From Methanolobus zinderi (GTDB lineage: Archaea; Halobacteriota; Methanosarcinia; Methanosarcinales; Methanosarcinaceae): a stretch of 64,000 nucleotides of DNA. Each line of letters begins with the position of its first letter. Position 1 is the first letter of the stretch. Below the pieces are notes generated by a model. The model was given only the letters and a program-made list of their open reading frames with translations, made no database searches and was not told the origin of the DNA. A program made the translations under genes and the position numbers. Shown piece after piece: positions 43,565-51,961 of this stretch. The stretch spans positions 434,001 through 498,000 of the forward strand of contig NZ_CP058215.1 of assembly GCF_013388255.1 (NCBI RefSeq), in the 5' to 3' direction.

Positions 43565-43852
43565 CTACTGCTTACCGGCTTTTTCATTAAGCTTCTTATA
43601 AAAGTCCAGTATCAGTTGTGTTTTTTCATCCTCAAGATTGAGACGGAATGTACGTATCTGCTTTCCCAGAGGTTTCTCGATAACTATCCCGCTTTTAATG
43701 AGTGGGGATATAACCCTTGCCACACTGGAATGGGAAAGGCCTGTCTCTTCTGCAATTCCCGAAAGATATGTTGACTCGTCCCGGTGTGAAATCAGGTTTT
43801 TCAGAACGGTCATCTGGGCTGTCTTTCCAAAAATCTCTTCCAGCGCATCCAT
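43565..43852 (-). CDS. Winged-helix regulator, ArsR/MarR-like
   Basis: 95 residues: a single winged helix (AQMTVLKNLISHRDESTYLS, recognition helix TGLSHSSVARVISPLIKSG, wing VIEKPLGKQIRTFRLNLED) and a C-terminal dimerisation helix. Small DNA-binding regulators of this type repress or activate nearby promoters. Divergent from the response regulator at 44004 with a 151-bp gap and convergent with the membrane sensor gene. Ends TAG, with an in-frame TAA nine codons further on. Confidence 0.8.
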   Translation of the reverse strand: MDALEEIFGKTAQMTVLKNLISHRDESTYLSGIAEETGLSHSSVARVISPLIKSGIVIEKPLGKQIRTFRLNLEDEKTQLILDFYKKLNEKAGKQ

Positions 43853-44003
43853 TTTAATCTTTACTAAGATATTCGGTTATGGATTATAAGGTTTTCTTTT
43901 ATTCGGACAGCCGGTCTAATCAAGATATAAGCTCTTTGATATTTGGAAAGGTTTTAATAGCATCATCAGGGTATTTATATTGATAATTCCAGGTAGTATT
44001 ATC

Positions 44004-44516
44004 ATGGATACGGAAAACATTGACCCCAAAACCCTTGCACTCATGGAAGAGAACCCCGGTATAAGCACCGCAGAGATTGCCAGCTCTCTTGATCTGGATG
44101 AGAGCATAGTGCAACAGAGAATCGATTTCCTCAGTGATACCCGTGAGAAGCTGCTCATAGTTGATGAGGAGCTGGATGCCCTGACCGCACTCAGGGTGGC
44201 ACTGGAATCTGAGGGCTATAATGTGGTTGTTGCTCTGGATGGCTTTGAGGGACTTGAAAAGGCAAAGACTGAAAACCCCGATGCTATCCTGCTTGACATA
44301 ATGATGCCAGGAATGGATGGATTTGAAGTCTGTAAGCGCTTGAAGTCAGACCCTTCCACAAGGCACATACCTGTTATCATGCTGACGGCAAAAGGCGAGA
44401 CCGACGACAAGGTAGAGGGACTTGAACTGGGTGCGGATGACTATGTGACAAAACCTTTCAACCTGAAGGAATTGAAGGCCCGCATAAGGACCGTGCTCAG
44501 AAGAACTAAGTTCTGA
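44004..44516 (+). CDS. Response regulator with N-terminal helix-turn-helix and receiver domain
   Basis: 170 residues. Residues about 5-45 (TLALMEENPGISTAEIASSL ... IVQQRIDFL) look like a helix-turn-helix of the archaeal winged-helix kind, followed by a complete receiver domain: EKLLIVDEELD, phospho-acceptor D98 in LLDIMMPGMDG, VIMLTAKGE and K150 in VTKPFNLKEL. DNA-binding plus receiver is the reverse of the usual bacterial order. ATG 44004 is preferred over the upstream in-frame start at 43980. The partner kinase gene begins 32 bp after the stop, so phosphotransfer between the two products is very likely. Confidence 0.88.
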   Translation: MDTENIDPKTLALMEENPGISTAEIASSLDLDESIVQQRIDFLSDTREKLLIVDEELDALTALRVALESEGYNVVVALDGFEGLEKAKTENPDAILLDIMMPGMDGFEVCKRLKSDPSTRHIPVIMLTAKGETDDKVEGLELGADDYVTKPFNLKELKARIRTVLRRTKF

Positions 44517-44548
44517 ATCTCTCCTTCGATAAATAATCATTTCATCCC

Positions 44549-46324
44549 ATGCTGGATAAAAAAAGTAGATGGAACCTTATAGTATTTGCAGTGATAGTAC
44601 TGCTTCTTATCGGCTCAATCGTCTTTTTCTGGATGAGGGCCAATGTTGAGGTAAGATCCATCGTAGAGGATCAGTATCAGAACCAGCAGTTGATCCTTAC
44701 ACAATATATTTCTTCATCCCTTGAGGAGCTGCTCAATGAAAGAGTGCTGCTGCTGGAGGTGATGGCCAGGAACGAGCAGGGGGTACCTGAGGACCTCTTT
44801 GTCTCGGATTTCGAAACCATCTATAAGGCGGCCGAAATATATCACGTACTCGAGTTCATCGATGCCAATGGTACGGTCGTATCCGGCTATCCTTCGGAAA
44901 ATGTACCCTATGGCTACAATCTCCATGAGAACAACAATGAATGGGCTTTTGAAGAAGTGAGAAGGACCGGTGAGGTATATATTTCCGAGCCCAGGATGAC
45001 AATGGAAGGCATCTATGGCTCCTTTGTATGGGTTCCTGTTTTCGAGGATGGTGAGTTCAGGGGTACGATCTTTGGAATTGTTTCCGATGAGAACATTATC
45101 CGCCAGTTTGATGCAACGTCAAACAGCTCGAACTCTGTTTATCTGCTCAACAGTGAAGGTGAGATAATCTATGATCAGTCTGGCACCTATGAGAAAGGTA
45201 CTGACTACTTCGATTACATCAGTGGCTATGAAGTAGAGCGTCTGGATATAGTCCAGGCCCAGATAAGCGGTCAGGAAGGAAACGGAAAGTACCCTGATAC
45301 AGGCTCGGATCAGGGCCAGGATATTCTTATTTCATACTCCCCTGTTTCATGGTACAATAAGAACTGGTCCCTGGGTCTTACAAGTCCGGGCAGTGCTGTT
45401 GACAGGCTGATCGTATCTGTTTATGTGAAGCTCTTTACCGTTGCAGGCCTTTCAGTGCTTTTCATACTCTTTCTGGGATCACAGGTCTACTTCATACTGC
45501 TTAACTGGAACAGGAGCCTTGAAGATGAAGTGGAGAAAAAGACTCATGAGCTCAAGCAGTCCAACGAGTCCCTGATAGCTGCAAACCTGAAGCTCAAGGA
45601 ACTTGACAGGTTAAAGACCGAATTCCTGTCCATGGTTTCCCATGAACTGAAGACACCTCTTACGGCGATGAAAACTTCCAGTGAGTTCCTGCTTGAGGAA
45701 AAATGTGATCAGGATACGAGAAAGCAAATGCTTGCCCTCATTAACAGAAATGTTGACAGGCAGGCCAGAATGGTGGACGACCTTCTGGATATCTCAAGGA
45801 TAGAATCCAACCGGATGAATTTCGAGATGGAGAACATCAACCTCGGTGAGGCCCTGGATCATTCCCTGGAGAATATCTCAAAACCCGCCCGGGATAAGAA
45901 CATTGATATCAAAGTAAACATGCCTGAGCCTGCTCCGAAGGTGTACGCCGATAAGGACAAACTCATCCAGGTATTTGTCAATCTGCTCAGTAATGCCGTC
46001 AAGTTCACTCCGGTCGGTGGGGAGATACGCGTATCTGCAAAAGAGCTTGCCGCAAAAATAGAGGTAAGTGTGAGTGATAACGGTATTGGCATCGATCCTG
46101 AGAATCTTGAACATATATTCGATAAGTTCTACCAGATCGACAGCACTTCTACGCGCAAAGTAGGCGGATGCGGCCTCGGCCTTGCCATAAGCAAAGGAAT
46201 AGTCGAGGGCATGGGTGGCTCCATCAGAGTTGAAAGTGAAACCGACAAAGGCAGCACATTTATCTTCACACTTCAGAAAGCGGATTACAATCTGAATAAT
46301 GATGATTTGAATAACAGAGAATGA
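44549..46324 (+). CDS. Membrane sensor histidine kinase with extracellular Cache domain
   Basis: 591 residues. Transmembrane helix about 10-29, extracellular sensor (about 32-285) with single-Cache features (YISEPRMTMEGIYGSFVWVP, FGIVSDENIIRQFD), second helix about 292-315 (LFTVAGLSVLFILFLGSQVYFI), a coiled coil, HisKA with H365 (VSHELKTPLTAMKTS) and HATPase (NLLSNAVKFTPVGGE, DNGIGIDPENLE, GCGLGLAISKGIVEG). It should pass an external signal to the response regulator encoded directly upstream. The downstream YbjQ-type gene starts 16 bp later and is probably in the same operon. Confidence 0.94.
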   Translation: MLDKKSRWNLIVFAVIVLLLIGSIVFFWMRANVEVRSIVEDQYQNQQLILTQYISSSLEELLNERVLLLEVMARNEQGVPEDLFVSDFETIYKAAEIYHVLEFIDANGTVVSGYPSENVPYGYNLHENNNEWAFEEVRRTGEVYISEPRMTMEGIYGSFVWVPVFEDGEFRGTIFGIVSDENIIRQFDATSNSSNSVYLLNSEGEIIYDQSGTYEKGTDYFDYISGYEVERLDIVQAQISGQEGNGKYPDTGSDQGQDILISYSPVSWYNKNWSLGLTSPGSAVDRLIVSVYVKLFTVAGLSVLFILFLGSQVYFILLNWNRSLEDEVEKKTHELKQSNESLIAANLKLKELDRLKTEFLSMVSHELKTPLTAMKTSSEFLLEEKCDQDTRKQMLALINRNVDRQARMVDDLLDISRIESNRMNFEMENINLGEALDHSLENISKPARDKNIDIKVNMPEPAPKVYADKDKLIQVFVNLLSNAVKFTPVGGEIRVSAKELAAKIEVSVSDNGIGIDPENLEHIFDKFYQIDSTSTRKVGGCGLGLAISKGIVEGMGGSIRVESETDKGSTFIFTLQKADYNLNNDDLNNRE

Positions 46325-46340
46325 ATAAAGGAGGAATACT

Positions 46341-46658
46341 ATGCTGGTAACAACAACAAACGATATAGATGGTAAGGAAGTCGAGATAATAGGTGTGGTT
46401 TTCGGAAACACTGTCCGTGCAAAGCACCTTGGAAGTGACATTGCCGCAGGCCTGAAGAACCTTGTTGGCGGTGAGCTGAGAGGTTATTCGGATATGCTTG
46501 CACAGGCCAGAAAAGAGGCTCTTACCCGGATGATCGACCAGGCAAAGAATATGGATGCAGATGCCGTTGTGAATGTAAGGTTCACCACATCACAGACAAT
46601 GGCGGGTGCTGCAGAGTTGCTCGCATACGGTACCGCAGTAAAGATCAAAAATGCCTGA
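46341..46658 (+). CDS. YbjQ/UPF0145 family protein
   Basis: 105 residues, the normal length for this family: LVTTTNDIDGKEVEIIGVVF at the start, VRAKHLGSDIAAGLKNLVGGE, the highly conserved YSDMLAQARKEALTRMIDQA and DAVVNVRFTTSQTM. Family members form pentamer-like rings; the function is unknown, with hints of metal or heavy-metal association. AAAGGAGGAATACT directly before the ATG is one of the strongest Shine-Dalgarno sites in the window. Third gene of the response regulator/kinase operon, so it may be controlled with them. Confidence 0.93.
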   Translation: MLVTTTNDIDGKEVEIIGVVFGNTVRAKHLGSDIAAGLKNLVGGELRGYSDMLAQARKEALTRMIDQAKNMDADAVVNVRFTTSQTMAGAAELLAYGTAVKIKNA

Positions 46659-46664
46659 TATGTT

Positions 46665-48272
46665 TCAATAGCGACATATGGGAACTGTGAAGCTGAAGGT
46701 GCTTCCTTTTCCTGGTTCACTTTTTAGATGCATTTTTCCGCCAAGCATTTCAACAAGTTCATAGGCCAGGGATAACCCGAGCCCTGTTCCGTTATATCTC
46801 CTGTTAAGGGATGAATCCGCCTGGCAGAAAGGCCTGAACAATTTCTGCTGCTCTTTTTCTGAGATCCCGATTCCGGTATCAATTACGGATATTCTGATAA
46901 AATCCCGGCCAAAGGATGAGACTTTTACAGTTACATCTCCGCCAGGAGGGGTGAACTTGATTGCATTATGGGTGAGATTATAGATAATAGTCCGGACCTT
47001 ATCTTCATCTGAATATATTTCATCAATACTATAGTTGATGTCAAATCTCAGGGTCAAGTTTTTCTTTTTTGCAACAGGCATCAGGAAACTCTCGATCTCA
47101 TTTATCACAGCAGCGAATGAGAAATCATTTTCCACAATCTCAAGTGTTCCGTTCTCGATCTCACAAAGGCTTATCATGGAATTTACCATTTTGAGCAGCT
47201 GGTCTCCACTATCTTCTATTACCTTTGCATACTTTCTTTGTTCTACTGTCAGTGAACCTGAATTATCTTCATGCAGAACCTGTGAATAGCCTATTATGTG
47301 GTTGAGCGGTGTCCTGAGCTCATGGCTGATCGTGGATATAAATTCCTTTTTAGTCCTGTTTGCGTTTTCAGCTATGAGTTTGGCCATTATAAGTGTCTTT
47401 TCAGCTTTTTTCCTCTCAGTGATATCTTCTCCTGATGTCAGAAGACCTTTTATATTCCCGTTCTCGTCATCTAATAGGATGTTGTGCCACTGAAAGGTCC
47501 TTATTCCTCTATCCGGTATATAAACGGATGACTCGAAATGCTGGGGTAGGTCAATTTCCCTGTTCATCACTTTTCTATATTTCTCAATTTCTTCTTCTCT
47601 TGAATACTCCGGGGAATAGATATCGAACCAGTTTTTTGAGAGGGCTTCATCTTCCCTGAAGCCGAGCATCTCGCATCCTTTTTTATTTATAAGGTTGATG
47701 TTTCCCTCCCTGTCTATCATAAGTATTGCTACGGCTACGACATCAAGATATTTCTGTGCAATGTCTCTTTCTTCCTTGAGTCTGGACTCGACCTGCTTGA
47801 GTTTTTTGATATCCACCATCAATCCGTTTATTCCGACTACTTTTGATTCCTTTATGATCGCACGGGATGTTGTATGCACATAGCCGATATCGCCCGATTT
47901 TTTGATTATGCGGAACATGTAAGGCTTTTTTTCTCCGGAGATTGTCCTTTCGATATCTTTCAGGAGTCCGGGAAGGTCTTCCGGGTGAACATGTTTAGTA
48001 AATGGTTTTCCGAGAACCTCTTCTCTTTTGTATCCGGTAATATTCTCAATAGCAGAATTAAGATACATGAAAACACCATTTTCATCCACTGCAAAAAGTA
48101 CATCATTGAGATTCTCAAGTCTTTCTTCGTAAAAGTTACGGGTTAGCTGCAGTTCCAGTTCCCTGGATTCCAGTTTCCTTTCAAGATCGAGGATATGCTT
48201 TTCCAGCAGCTCTTTATCATTATTGCACTTCGGCCTTTCTTCGCTACCGGTGCATGAGTATTGAGGTTCCAT
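46665..48272 (-). CDS. Cytosolic PAS-PAS sensor histidine kinase
   Basis: 535 residues. N-terminal coiled coil (about 20-50, KELLEKHILDLERKLESREL), PAS 1 (about 55-160, LFAVDENGVFMYLNSAIENI) with PAC, PAS 2 (about 172-290, ILMIDREGNINLINKKGCEM), HisKA with H317 (ISHELRTPLNHIIGYS) and HATPase (NLTHNAIKFTPPGGD, DTGIGISEKEQQ, GTGLGLSLAYELVEM). No membrane helix, so the signal is intracellular. No response regulator adjoins on this strand. It converges on the YbjQ gene with 6 bp between stops. An AT-rich 370-bp region lies upstream. Confidence 0.93.
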   Translation of the reverse strand: MEPQYSCTGSEERPKCNNDKELLEKHILDLERKLESRELELQLTRNFYEERLENLNDVLFAVDENGVFMYLNSAIENITGYKREEVLGKPFTKHVHPEDLPGLLKDIERTISGEKKPYMFRIIKKSGDIGYVHTTSRAIIKESKVVGINGLMVDIKKLKQVESRLKEERDIAQKYLDVVAVAILMIDREGNINLINKKGCEMLGFREDEALSKNWFDIYSPEYSREEEIEKYRKVMNREIDLPQHFESSVYIPDRGIRTFQWHNILLDDENGNIKGLLTSGEDITERKKAEKTLIMAKLIAENANRTKKEFISTISHELRTPLNHIIGYSQVLHEDNSGSLTVEQRKYAKVIEDSGDQLLKMVNSMISLCEIENGTLEIVENDFSFAAVINEIESFLMPVAKKKNLTLRFDINYSIDEIYSDEDKVRTIIYNLTHNAIKFTPPGGDVTVKVSSFGRDFIRISVIDTGIGISEKEQQKLFRPFCQADSSLNRRYNGTGLGLSLAYELVEMLGGKMHLKSEPGKGSTFSFTVPICRY

Positions 48273-48639
48273 GTATGAACAAAAATCCTTTTTTATCTTT
48301 TTGTTTCTTTAATATTAAAACTATTTATAATTTTGTTAGAAATTTTGTATATGTGTATGTCATAAATCCATAAATAAGCTTCAGGGTAGCTTTTTTAAAG
48401 AATAATCTTACCTGAATAGAATAAAATATAGTGATATTTATTTAATTATACCAATCGACTGATATTCTATTATCTGTTTTTATCCGATAATAAAGTTAAT
48501 TTCGTATGGTATTCAATATAGTCTCTGACAAAAGATGAGATTTTCAGTGTCATTAAAATGAGTTCAGGTCAAATAAGAAAAAAATCTCTTATATGAGATC
48601 TGTTTTACCTTACTTATTGGCCTTATTTATGAGAATACA
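48273..48639. other. AT-rich intergenic region without recognisable gene
   Basis: About 367 bp between the PAS kinase start and the 3' end of tRNA-Ser. It is strongly AT-rich, carries promoter-like TATA sequence for the leftward kinase, and downstream of the tRNA (on the minus strand) has T-rich stretches fit for termination. I see no ORF with a ribosome-binding site and no convincing RNA structure. Confidence 0.6.
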
Positions 48640-48755
48640 CGCCGAGGTTGGGATTCGAACCCAAGCACTCCTCCCGGAGAAACCGGTCTCGAGCCGGTCG
48701 CGTTTGGACTCCGTGACTTTTCCGTCATCGGATTAGTCCGCTCTGCCACCTCGGC
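48640..48755 (-). tRNA. tRNA-Ser(CGA) with extra sequence in the D arm (probable intron)
   Basis: On the minus strand the acceptor stem GCCGAGG/CCTCGGC, discriminator G (no encoded CCA), anticodon arm ACCGG-CTCGAGA-CCGGT with anticodon CGA, a long class II variable arm (CTCC-GGGA-GGAG) and T arm TTGGG-TTCGAAT-CCCAA are all intact, giving tRNA-Ser. The gene is 116 nt, about 29-30 nt longer than expected. The extra sequence lies in the D loop, right after GCAGAGCGGACTAA. Without it, the molecule has a normal length of 86-87 nt. D-stem pairing after removal depends on the exact splice points. Confidence 0.88.
48704..48732 (-). other. Probable archaeal tRNA intron (bulge-helix-bulge)
   Basis: Within tRNA-Ser, exon segment GGACT pairs with AGTCC near the insert's 3' end. 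A 3-nt bulge AAT follows GGACT and a 3-nt bulge AAA follows AGTCC. Between them CCG-A-TGAC pairs with GTCA-CGG around a GGAAAA loop. This is the bulge-helix-bulge layout cut by archaeal tRNA-splicing endonuclease. Boundaries are uncertain by 1-2 nt. A D-arm intron is an unusual position for a euryarchaeon. Confidence 0.6.
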
Positions 48756-48798
48756 ACGTTGCTTCTGATAGTTTTTATCTATTATATAAGTATCGAGA

Positions 48799-50016
48799 TT
48801 AGAAATCAAAGAGGGAACTCTGGCTCTTTTTATGGTCGTTGCCTTCGTCCTTTTTTTCCTCCGGCATCTCTATCCAGCCGTACTTTCCTCCGCCTCCGGG
48901 ATACAGAATTACCTTTTCTTCCCTGAAGGCGGTAATTGCATCCACGATTCTCCTGTCAACAAAATCCATGTTTTCAGGTTCCACATGAAGCAGTACATTC
49001 AGCTCATCTCCGAATTTTTCCAGCAGAGCGTTCCATGCGGTCTGCACTCCCTTGGTATTGATGCTCGCATGTCCGAGTGCCATCATTATTATTTCCGAGA
49101 GCGGCATCAGATGGATATAGGGCGGCCTGTGGTCAGGATGCTGTGGTTCTGAGAGATCCGCAAGCTCGTTCACCCGGTCCACCACTCCTTTTTTGATACG
49201 TCCTCCGCAGATATTGCATTTCCATCTGTTAGATATACTGTCTTCAAGGGAATAATGGGTAAAACACTTGATACATGCGGATTCGTTGTACTTGCCTTCC
49301 TGCGGATAGAATCCGATGTTCATTGTGACTCCGTAATCATTCTCCCTTATAATCGCTTTTTTCAGGCCTTCGAATGAAACTTCGGGAAGCTCTATCCGGT
49401 TGAATTCCCTTGCTAGTTTATTGGAATAGGGGGAATGCGCATCGGAGTTTGTGAGGAATGTAAGTCTGTGAAGCTCACTTATGCGGTCTGCGTAATCGCT
49501 GTCTGCACTCAGACCCAGCTCGAGAAAAGAAACATAATCCTTCATGTCTCCATAGCAGCTTTCAAGGGAATCATGGTATGCATACATTGCCGTCCAGGGG
49601 GTGAATGCATGACACGGTCCGATGAGTGCTCCAAGCTCCTTTGCTGTCTCTGCTATCTCGCTGCCGTCAAGGCGAACAGTGGGACGGCCGTCTGTTGAAA
49701 GGTTACCATATTTTCCTATTGATTCAGCCAGTTCCTGTGCCTTTGATACGGATGGCAGTATCAGCAGGTGATGCACACGGTTCTTGTCCTCTATTTCAGT
49801 TGTTATTGAAAAAGTAGTATTTTCGATGACGATATTCTCATCATCGATGGCATGACTTCTAATCTCCTTCATCCATTGGGGATGGGTGCAGTCGCCAGTG
49901 GCGACCAGGTCAATGCCTTTTTTTGAAGCCTCTCTTGCAATTGTCGGCAGGTCCATTTTGCCGGAACATGCCATTGAATATTTAGAATGTATGTGCAGAT
50001 CGGCGTTTATTTTCAT
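48799..50016 (-). CDS. Endonuclease Q-like PHP-domain nuclease
   Basis: 405 residues. PHP metal motifs ADLHIHSKYSMACSGKMDLP at the N-terminus, ATGDCTHPQWMKEI and LTNSDAHSPYSNKLARE; then a four-cysteine zinc finger (CIKCFTHY ... WKCNICGG) and a C-terminal domain. The same order occurs in archaeal EndoQ, which nicks DNA 5' to deaminated bases (uracil, hypoxanthine, xanthine) and AP sites. Co-location with primase and GINS genes supports a DNA-repair role. ATG 50016 lies 9 bp after the PAC2 gene stop, so it is the last gene of the long leftward operon. The acidic/basic tail (EEKKDEGNDHKKSQSSLFDF) ends in a PCNA-binding-like QSSLFDF. Confidence 0.88.
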   Translation of the reverse strand: MKINADLHIHSKYSMACSGKMDLPTIAREASKKGIDLVATGDCTHPQWMKEIRSHAIDDENIVIENTTFSITTEIEDKNRVHHLLILPSVSKAQELAESIGKYGNLSTDGRPTVRLDGSEIAETAKELGALIGPCHAFTPWTAMYAYHDSLESCYGDMKDYVSFLELGLSADSDYADRISELHRLTFLTNSDAHSPYSNKLAREFNRIELPEVSFEGLKKAIIRENDYGVTMNIGFYPQEGKYNESACIKCFTHYSLEDSISNRWKCNICGGRIKKGVVDRVNELADLSEPQHPDHRPPYIHLMPLSEIIMMALGHASINTKGVQTAWNALLEKFGDELNVLLHVEPENMDFVDRRIVDAITAFREEKVILYPGGGGKYGWIEMPEEKKDEGNDHKKSQSSLFDF

Positions 50017-50025
50017 CGGACACCT

Positions 50026-50799
50026 TCAGCCTATGTATCTGAGGTCATCATCCTTGATATTGGCATCCGATATTCCCTGTTGCTGCTGTTCTACCTCTTT
50101 GAGCCTGGCAACGATCTTTTCCATTTCCTTTGCACGCTCTTCAAGAGGACCTTCATCGATTTCGATATCGAATATCCCGCATATGACCTTCAACAGCGAC
50201 TGGGCACTTTTCGGATCAACAAGGTATCCTGAGGTAAGTCCCATCAGGCATGCTGCATCGATATTCCTGAATTTGCTAAGACCCAGTATAAGTCCGGAAG
50301 CACCAACGATTCCTCCTCCTGGCTCGTTTTCCTTGAAAACAACACCTGTTTCTTTGAGCTCGTCAATGAGTTCCTGGTTATTTACAGCTCCAAGTACCTC
50401 ATCTGAATAGGTTAGTTGTCCGGTGGGGAAACCTCCGAGGGTATAGATTCTCTGGGTCCCGAATTCCTCTGCAATGTCCAGGTACAGGTCACAGAGTTCA
50501 TAGTGTCCTTCTCCGGTGGAACTCTGGTGGTCTCCGACAAGTACCAGAATATCGCACTTTTCAATGGAACAGATATACATCTCATTATTGACAGTATGGA
50601 TCTCACTGTTCTCGTCCACCAGTACCTGTGGTGGAAAATGATGTGAATAGATCTCGAGGGTCTTCTCGGCATCCAGTTCTTCGATCAGGTGCTCTGCAAC
50701 AAGTTTTCCGACATGTCCTACGCCTGGAAGCCCTACAAGAAAAACAGGATTATTAAGCTGAACTTCCTCTCTTAATCGAATTACTTTTGTCCCCTTCAT
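50026..50799 (-). CDS. PAC2-family (proteasome assembly chaperone-like) protein
   Basis: 257 residues. NNPVFLVGLPGVGHVGKLVAEHLIEEL at the N-terminus, then DILVLVGDHQSSTGEGHYEL, IYTLGGFPTGQ and GIVGASGLILGLSKF: the ATP-grasp-unrelated PAC2 fold shared with eukaryotic proteasome assembly chaperones. A C-terminal helix (ERAKEMEKIVARLKEVEQQQQ) is a likely coiled coil. The archaeal role is not settled. The gene is in a conserved archaeal cluster after nop10 and aIF2-alpha; its ATG overlaps the nop10 TGA (ATGA), so translation is coupled. Confidence 0.9.
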   Translation of the reverse strand: MKGTKVIRLREEVQLNNPVFLVGLPGVGHVGKLVAEHLIEELDAEKTLEIYSHHFPPQVLVDENSEIHTVNNEMYICSIEKCDILVLVGDHQSSTGEGHYELCDLYLDIAEEFGTQRIYTLGGFPTGQLTYSDEVLGAVNNQELIDELKETGVVFKENEPGGGIVGASGLILGLSKFRNIDAACLMGLTSGYLVDPKSAQSLLKVICGIFDIEIDEGPLEERAKEMEKIVARLKEVEQQQQGISDANIKDDDLRYIG

Positions 50800-50960
50800 A
50801 GATCATTCTCCTTTATGGCTAATCTGCGATATTTCCCATATGGGTCTTCGGGGGAAAATTTAGCCGGTCTGGGATCCACTGTAAGTGAGCCGCATACCGG
50901 GCATTTTTCTTCAAGTGTGTATCTGCCGCAGTTCTTACACCTGTAGATCTTCAACCCCAA
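50796..50960 (-). CDS. nop10: H/ACA ribonucleoprotein subunit Nop10
   Basis: 54 residues. The protein reads (M)GLKIYRCKNCGRYTLEEKC, then PVCGSLTVDPRPAKFSPEDP and YGKYRRLAIKENDL: the two CxxC pairs of the Nop10 zinc ribbon and the conserved PxPxKFSPEDPYGKYRR tail. Nop10 binds Cbf5 in the archaeal H/ACA particle, which makes rRNA pseudouridines. The start is TTG at 50960 (M-G-L-K); TTG 50954 is an alternative two codons in. It begins 7 bp after the aIF2-alpha stop and its own stop overlaps the next ATG. Confidence 0.95.
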   Translation of the reverse strand: MGLKIYRCKNCGRYTLEEKCPVCGSLTVDPRPAKFSPEDPYGKYRRLAIKENDL

Positions 50961-50967
50961 AGATACA

Positions 50968-51768
50968 TCACGCCTTTACAGCATCATTATGTCTGTGGAA
51001 TTCGCCTTTCCCACCAAGTTCTTCGATAGTATCAACGGCAATATCTGCTGATTTCTTCAGCACGGATTCCGCCTTTTTATAATCCGGAGCTATGACCTTT
51101 ATTCTGTATCTTGGTGCACCGGTGTAACTGATGTCGATACGCACGTCATCCTCGTCATCGACCTTATTGGCTGCTTCAAGGGCAGTCCTTATTACTTCGA
51201 TTCCCTCGGGAAGATTACATGTCAGATCGACATAACCTGCGATGTCCACAAAGGGCAGCTTGATGTTGTTCTGAGCGACCTCGGCAATGCTGCTGGCAAT
51301 TTTCTTCTTGAGTTTGATGTCGCTGAAGGCATTGACTCCGGTCATGGCAGCTTCTTCGAATGCGGCATACTGGCTTCCGAAGTTCTCAACCAGTTTCTGG
51401 CTGACCTTCTGCATCTCATCTTTATCGGTCTTTGTCTCTTCTGCCACGAACTGAAGCCACTTGGCAGCTTTCTGCTCGTTCTTCCATTCCTGGATCTTGG
51501 CACGCTTCTGATGCTCGTTAACATCTTTTAGTGACAGGTCTATATGCCTTCTGGATGAATCCACGTTAAGTACTTTACAGACGATCTTCTGTCCTTCACG
51601 TACGTGGTCCCTGACATATTTGACCCATCCGGCCTTGATTTCGGAGATATGGATGAATCCTTCTTTTCCATCATACTCCTCGAGTGTTGTGTATGCACCG
51701 AAGTCGGTTACGTCCTTTACGGTACAGACAACAAAATCTCCGCTTTCTGGCCAATTGTTTCTATCCAT
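50968..51768 (-). CDS. Translation initiation factor aIF2 subunit alpha
   Basis: 266 residues. S1 domain at the N-terminus (FVVCTVKDVTDFGAYTTLEE ... GFIHISEIKAGWVKYVRDHV, then RRHIDLSLKDVN), a helical middle and a C-terminal alpha/beta domain (DIAGYVDLTCNLPEGIEVIR, VRIDISYTGAPRYRIKV). Together with beta and gamma subunits it delivers initiator tRNA. The gene order S27e, aIF2-alpha, Nop10 is a well-known archaeal cluster. ATG 51768 lies 11 bp after the S27e stop, with AAAGTGATTTATA before it. Confidence 0.97.
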   Translation of the reverse strand: MDRNNWPESGDFVVCTVKDVTDFGAYTTLEEYDGKEGFIHISEIKAGWVKYVRDHVREGQKIVCKVLNVDSSRRHIDLSLKDVNEHQKRAKIQEWKNEQKAAKWLQFVAEETKTDKDEMQKVSQKLVENFGSQYAAFEEAAMTGVNAFSDIKLKKKIASSIAEVAQNNIKLPFVDIAGYVDLTCNLPEGIEVIRTALEAANKVDDEDDVRIDISYTGAPRYRIKVIAPDYKKAESVLKKSADIAVDTIEELGGKGEFHRHNDAVKA

Positions 51769-51779
51769 TATAAATCACT

Positions 51780-51956
51780 TTAATCAAGAACTTCAAGAAT
51801 ATGTGTTGTGATTGTTGATTTTCCGCCGGTTGGTTCTGCGAGTGTCCTTCCGCATACAAGACATGTTACCTTCTCGCTCGCGCTTCCGAAAATGACCTGC
51901 TCGTTCTCACAGTCATTACATTTGACACGCAGGAATCTGCTCTTTGGTTTGTTCAT
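51780..51956 (-). CDS. rps27e: Ribosomal protein S27e
   Basis: 58 residues: [20 protein letters not shown], then [20 protein letters not shown] and [18 protein letters not shown]. The two CxxC pairs (CNDC and CLVC) form the S27e zinc finger, and the basic N-terminus plus GGKS motif are typical. It lies between L44e (5 bp before) and aIF2-alpha (11 bp after) as in many archaea. ATG 51956; GAG-GTGATG sequence at the L44e 3' end may act as its Shine-Dalgarno. Ends TAA. Confidence 0.96.
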   Translation of the reverse strand: MNKPKSRFLRVKCNDCENEQVIFGSASEKVTCLVCGRTLAEPTGGKSTITTHILEVLD

Positions 51957-51961
51957 TCACA

